From the NCBI GenBank assembly GCA_963739985.1, contig CAVUCE010000005.1:62001-126000 (forward strand): DNA of 64,000 bases, read 5' to 3'. Within the stretch, counting starts at the first letter, position 1. Every line of letters begins with the position of its first letter. The notes beneath the pieces are model-generated. The model ran no database searches and was not told the DNA's origin. It saw only the letters and a list, made by a program, of their open reading frames with translations. A program made the position numbers and the translations under genes. The DNA is from CAVUCE01 sp963739985 (GTDB taxonomy: Bacteria > Bacteroidota > Ignavibacteria > Ignavibacteriales > Ignavibacteriaceae). Positions 61,535 to 64,000 of this stretch are shown here, piece by piece.

Positions 61535-63127
61535 TTAATGGATTTGATTTTTAAGTTCCTCAACCGGATCAAAAGAATCGTCAATTTTATCACCGGCAGG
61601 CATTCTATTCATTCTCATTAATTCTTGAATTGCCGCCATTTCTTTTTCTTTATCAATACCTGCAACTGCGTGCACTTGATTATTTTTTATGTAAAAGGCT
61701 AAAAACTTTTTGTCTTTCACATTTCCGATGAATTGTATTTTATCCCAACCAACAGCATGTCCAACATATTGAATAGTTAAATCAGCTTGTTGCGTCCAGA
61801 AAAACGGTTCGCTTCTATATTCATTCAATTTATCTGCCATATTAGAACCGGCAATTCTTCCCTGTTGTTCGGCTGTTCTATAATGCTCAATTCTTAATTC
61901 TTCACCGGATTTATTATCTACAAAAGTAGCTATATCTCCGGCGGCGTATATAAATTCTGCTGCTTGAAAATATTTATCGACATTTATACTTCCATCACTT
62001 AACAGATTAATTCCTTCAATAAAATTGGTCGCGGGCCTAACTCCAATACCAATCAGAACCAAGTCGGCATTTAATTTTTCCCCGGAATCCAGTACAACCG
62101 AATCAACATTGTTGGAGCCTTCAAATTTTATAACACTTTTACCTAATTTAAATTTTATGCCTTTTGATTCATATTCAGATTGAATTAATTCCCCTATTTC
62201 TTTTCCAAGAGTTTTTTCAAAAGGATGATTATCCGGCGCAACTATAGTAACATTTAAATTTTGTTTTGTTAAACTGAATGCAGATTCCATGCCGATAAAA
62301 CTTGATCCGAGAACAACAGCTTCTTTAGCATTTTTAGATGCTTCTATAATATTGTCAGCATCATCAAAACTTCTTAAATAAAATATGTTTTTTAGATCGG
62401 ACCCTTTAATAATTAATTTTCTCGGTGATCCGCCTGAGGTAATTAATAATTTATCGTAATTTATTTTATCACCGTTTTCAAATAATAATTCTTTAGATGA
62501 AAAGTCCATCCCCGTTACCTTTTTCCCGAGTAATAAATCAATTCCACTGGATTTATAAAATTCCTCATCTCTTAAAGGCATCCATTCAGGCTGAGCTTCT
62601 CCTTGTAAGTAATCTTTACTTAAATTAGGGCGATCATAAGGCAACCTGTTTTCCTGAGAAATCATTAAAATATTTCCCTTAAAACCTGATTCCCTCATTG
62701 CTTGCGCTGCAGCGTTTCCGGCTACTCCTCCGCCTAAGATTACAAACTTCCTGGAATCGGCGGATGAATCTTTTTTAGTCATATCAGGCACTCTGTTAAA
62801 TGGAAGTTCATCGGGGAGCGAAACTATGACATTACCGTTTTCAACTTTTGTTTCGTATTTTGGAAGCGCATCACGAGCAGGCGGTTCTATCAAATCTCCG
62901 CTTTTTGCATTAAAGCACGCATGGTGAAGTGGACAAACAATTCTATCGCCACTCAAAACACCTTCAGCCAATGCAGCGCCATAATGTGTACAATGAGCGC
63001 CTGTTGCATAGAAGTCATCATCAATTCTACAGAGCAATATCTCTTTTTCTTCATCGAGCGAAATGCTTTTCATTTCTCCATTTTTCAAATCTTCTACTTT
63101 TGCAACTACTGTCTCTTTGTTTGCCAT
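61535..63127 (-). CDS. Rieske-FAD/NAD(P)-dependent oxidoreductase (AIFM3-like)
   Basis: 530 aa. Residues 1-105 are a Rieske domain with CTHYGAALAEG and CPLHHACF (C-x-H...C-x2-H), holding a 2Fe-2S cluster. Residues ~125-530 are a pyridine nucleotide-disulphide type reductase: FAD-binding ILGGGVAGNAAAQAMRESG, the LPYDRPNLSKDYL loop, NAD-binding VVLGSSFIGMESAFSL, and YAAGDIATF near the FAD pyrophosphate. The C-terminal domain is of the reductase-C type (FFWTQQADLTIQYVGHA). This is the layout of AIFM3/nitrite-reductase-like and ferredoxin reductase-like proteins; the electron partner is unknown. No signal peptide. Confidence 0.9.
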   Translation of the reverse strand: MANKETVVAKVEDLKNGEMKSISLDEEKEILLCRIDDDFYATGAHCTHYGAALAEGVLSGDRIVCPLHHACFNAKSGDLIEPPARDALPKYETKVENGNVIVSLPDELPFNRVPDMTKKDSSADSRKFVILGGGVAGNAAAQAMRESGFKGNILMISQENRLPYDRPNLSKDYLQGEAQPEWMPLRDEEFYKSSGIDLLLGKKVTGMDFSSKELLFENGDKINYDKLLITSGGSPRKLIIKGSDLKNIFYLRSFDDADNIIEASKNAKEAVVLGSSFIGMESAFSLTKQNLNVTIVAPDNHPFEKTLGKEIGELIQSEYESKGIKFKLGKSVIKFEGSNNVDSVVLDSGEKLNADLVLIGIGVRPATNFIEGINLLSDGSINVDKYFQAAEFIYAAGDIATFVDNKSGEELRIEHYRTAEQQGRIAGSNMADKLNEYRSEPFFWTQQADLTIQYVGHAVGWDKIQFIGNVKDKKFLAFYIKNNQVHAVAGIDKEKEMAAIQELMRMNRMPAGDKIDDSFDPVEELKNQIH

Positions 63128-63239
63128 AACTACCTCTTCTTATTCTGATTTTCATAACCTAATAGATAATATAAGATAACAGAAAAAAACAAAAAATCTT
63201 ATTTACTTCCGATTTTGAAAATTAGGTTTTAAAAAAATA

Positions 63240-63265
63240 AAGCCCGATTTAAAAAAACCGGGCTT
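63240..63265 (-). terminator. Rho-independent terminator of the aldo/keto reductase gene
   Basis: AAGCCCG / CGGGCTT, 7-bp stem; on the minus strand the downstream sequence is TATTTTTTT. It lies 15 bp past the stop of the gene on its right. Confidence 0.75.
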
Positions 63266-63279
63266 CAAACAAAGTAATA

Positions 63280-64000
63280 TTATTTACTAATAGGTGGTGC
63301 CATAAACTCGGGCCCTACAGGATCTTTTATTGTTAAATTAATAATATTATTTATTCCTAATCTAGCAACATCTTCAAGATTCCAATTCCATACACCTTCC
63401 AATCCATCTAATTGTCCGGGGTTTCTAGCGCCCCAAAGTGCAATATCAGAACCTTGATCCAATACCCAGCGAACAGCTAATTGAAGAATGCTTTTTCCGT
63501 AAGTATCTTCAGCAAGTTTTTTTAATTTTTCTACTCCGCTGAGATATTGAGAGAAACGCGGTTCTTCAAATTTAGGATCGACTTTTCTGATATCATCGCC
63601 TTCAAATTTTCTATCAGTTGTCATTTTTCCTGAAAGTAAACCTCTGCAAAGAGATCCGTAAGTTAATGTTTTAATATTATTTTCTTTGCAATAAGGCATA
63701 ATATCATTTTCAATATCACGTTCAAATAAATTATAAGGCGGTTGATTTGTATGAATTGGCGCAACTTTTCTAAAGGCATCCATTTGTTCAACTGAGTAAT
63801 TGCTGACTCCGATTGCCCTAATCTTACCTTCTTCCATGAATTTATTTAATACTTCCGCGGTTTCTTCAAAAGGAACGGATTCATCAGGCCAGTGAATTTG
63901 ATATATATCGATATAGTCGGTTTGTAATCTTTTTAATGAATCTTCTAACTCTTTAGCCAGTCTTTCTTTCGATGAATTTCTCTTTAATCCATTATCAGTC
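63280..64000 (-). CDS. Aldo/keto reductase (5' end cut by window)
   Basis: The frame runs off the right edge; the ATG at 63835-63837 is internal, since upstream codons read KRLQTDYIDIYQIHWPDESVPFEETAEVLNKFMEEGKIRAIGVSNYS, the standard AKR catalytic His strand followed by the GVSNY helix. The visible ~240 residues include ALRWVLDQ-like LAVRWVLDQGSDIALWGARNPGQLDGLEG for NADPH binding. The N-terminal Asp/Tyr/Lys of the tetrad are outside the window. Likely NADPH-dependent reduction of a small carbonyl; substrate unknown. It resembles general stress protein 69/YhdN types. Confidence 0.9.
   Translation of the reverse strand, partial: TDNGLKRNSSKERLAKELEDSLKRLQTDYIDIYQIHWPDESVPFEETAEVLNKFMEEGKIRAIGVSNYSVEQMDAFRKVAPIHTNQPPYNLFERDIENDIMPYCKENNIKTLTYGSLCRGLLSGKMTTDRKFEGDDIRKVDPKFEEPRFSQYLSGVEKLKKLAEDTYGKSILQLAVRWVLDQGSDIALWGARNPGQLDGLEGVWNWNLEDVARLGINNIINLTIKDPVGPEFMAPPISK

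Overview
The window looks like the chromosome of a low-GC member of the Ignavibacteria (Bacteroidota/Chlorobiota side), near Ignavibacterium or Melioribacter. This is inferred from three things. One secreted protein ends in the C-terminal T9SS sorting domain style typical of that class (NYPNPFNP...). A sucrose synthase operon is present, as known from Melioribacter roseus. A tRNA promoter carries the Bacteroidota-type TAnnTTTG element. No rRNA, CRISPR array, prophage or plasmid backbone was seen.

Layout. 0-3 kb: end of a histidine operon (hisF, hisIE), a thioesterase and an MscS channel. 2.9-3.6 kb: a RAYT/IS200-like transposase between two divergent copies of a hairpin-rich direct repeat. 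3.6-9.1 kb: a tight minus-strand sucrose operon (fructokinase, sucrose-phosphate synthase fused to its phosphatase, sucrose synthase). 9.3-17 kb: accessory genes, several of them disrupted (SRPBCC protein, GT-C-like membrane protein, CocE/NonD hydrolase, outer-membrane barrel), around intact mgsA, HGSNAT-like and YhcH genes. 17-20 kb: YeiH transporter, LysR regulator, aldo/keto reductase.

20-39.4 kb is the most interesting part, a type IV pilus locus. Three minor-pilin-like genes (minus strand) diverge from two major-pilin-like genes across a 625-bp gap that holds a convincing sigma-54 (-24/-12) promoter facing each way. A multiply frameshifted GT-C-like pseudogene follows. Then comes one long operon, pilC-pilB-pilT-pilM/N-pilO/P-pilQ, whose last genes are a receiver, a 1181-aa hybrid kinase with three receivers, and a receiver joined to a DHp-like helical domain. 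Facing it (39.3-42.7 kb) are a second hybrid kinase and an NtrC-type sigma-54 activator, the obvious candidate to drive the two promoters. The pilins carry an unusual, very short N-terminus (MGQQQLL...).

42.7-64 kb is ordinary chromosome: tRNA-Lys, SlyD, a beta-lactamase-fold serine hydrolase, a T9SS cargo protein, an amino acid permease, small membrane proteins, a DUF1684 lipoprotein with two in-frame stops, a B12/radical SAM enzyme, a two-component pair, PepF, MsrA, a GIN-domain protein, UPF0182, a Rieske/FAD reductase and part of an aldo/keto reductase.

Frameshifts are confined to six accessory loci, while every long housekeeping or pilus gene is intact. This favours real gene decay over general sequencing error, although single homopolymer indels cannot be resolved from sequence alone.
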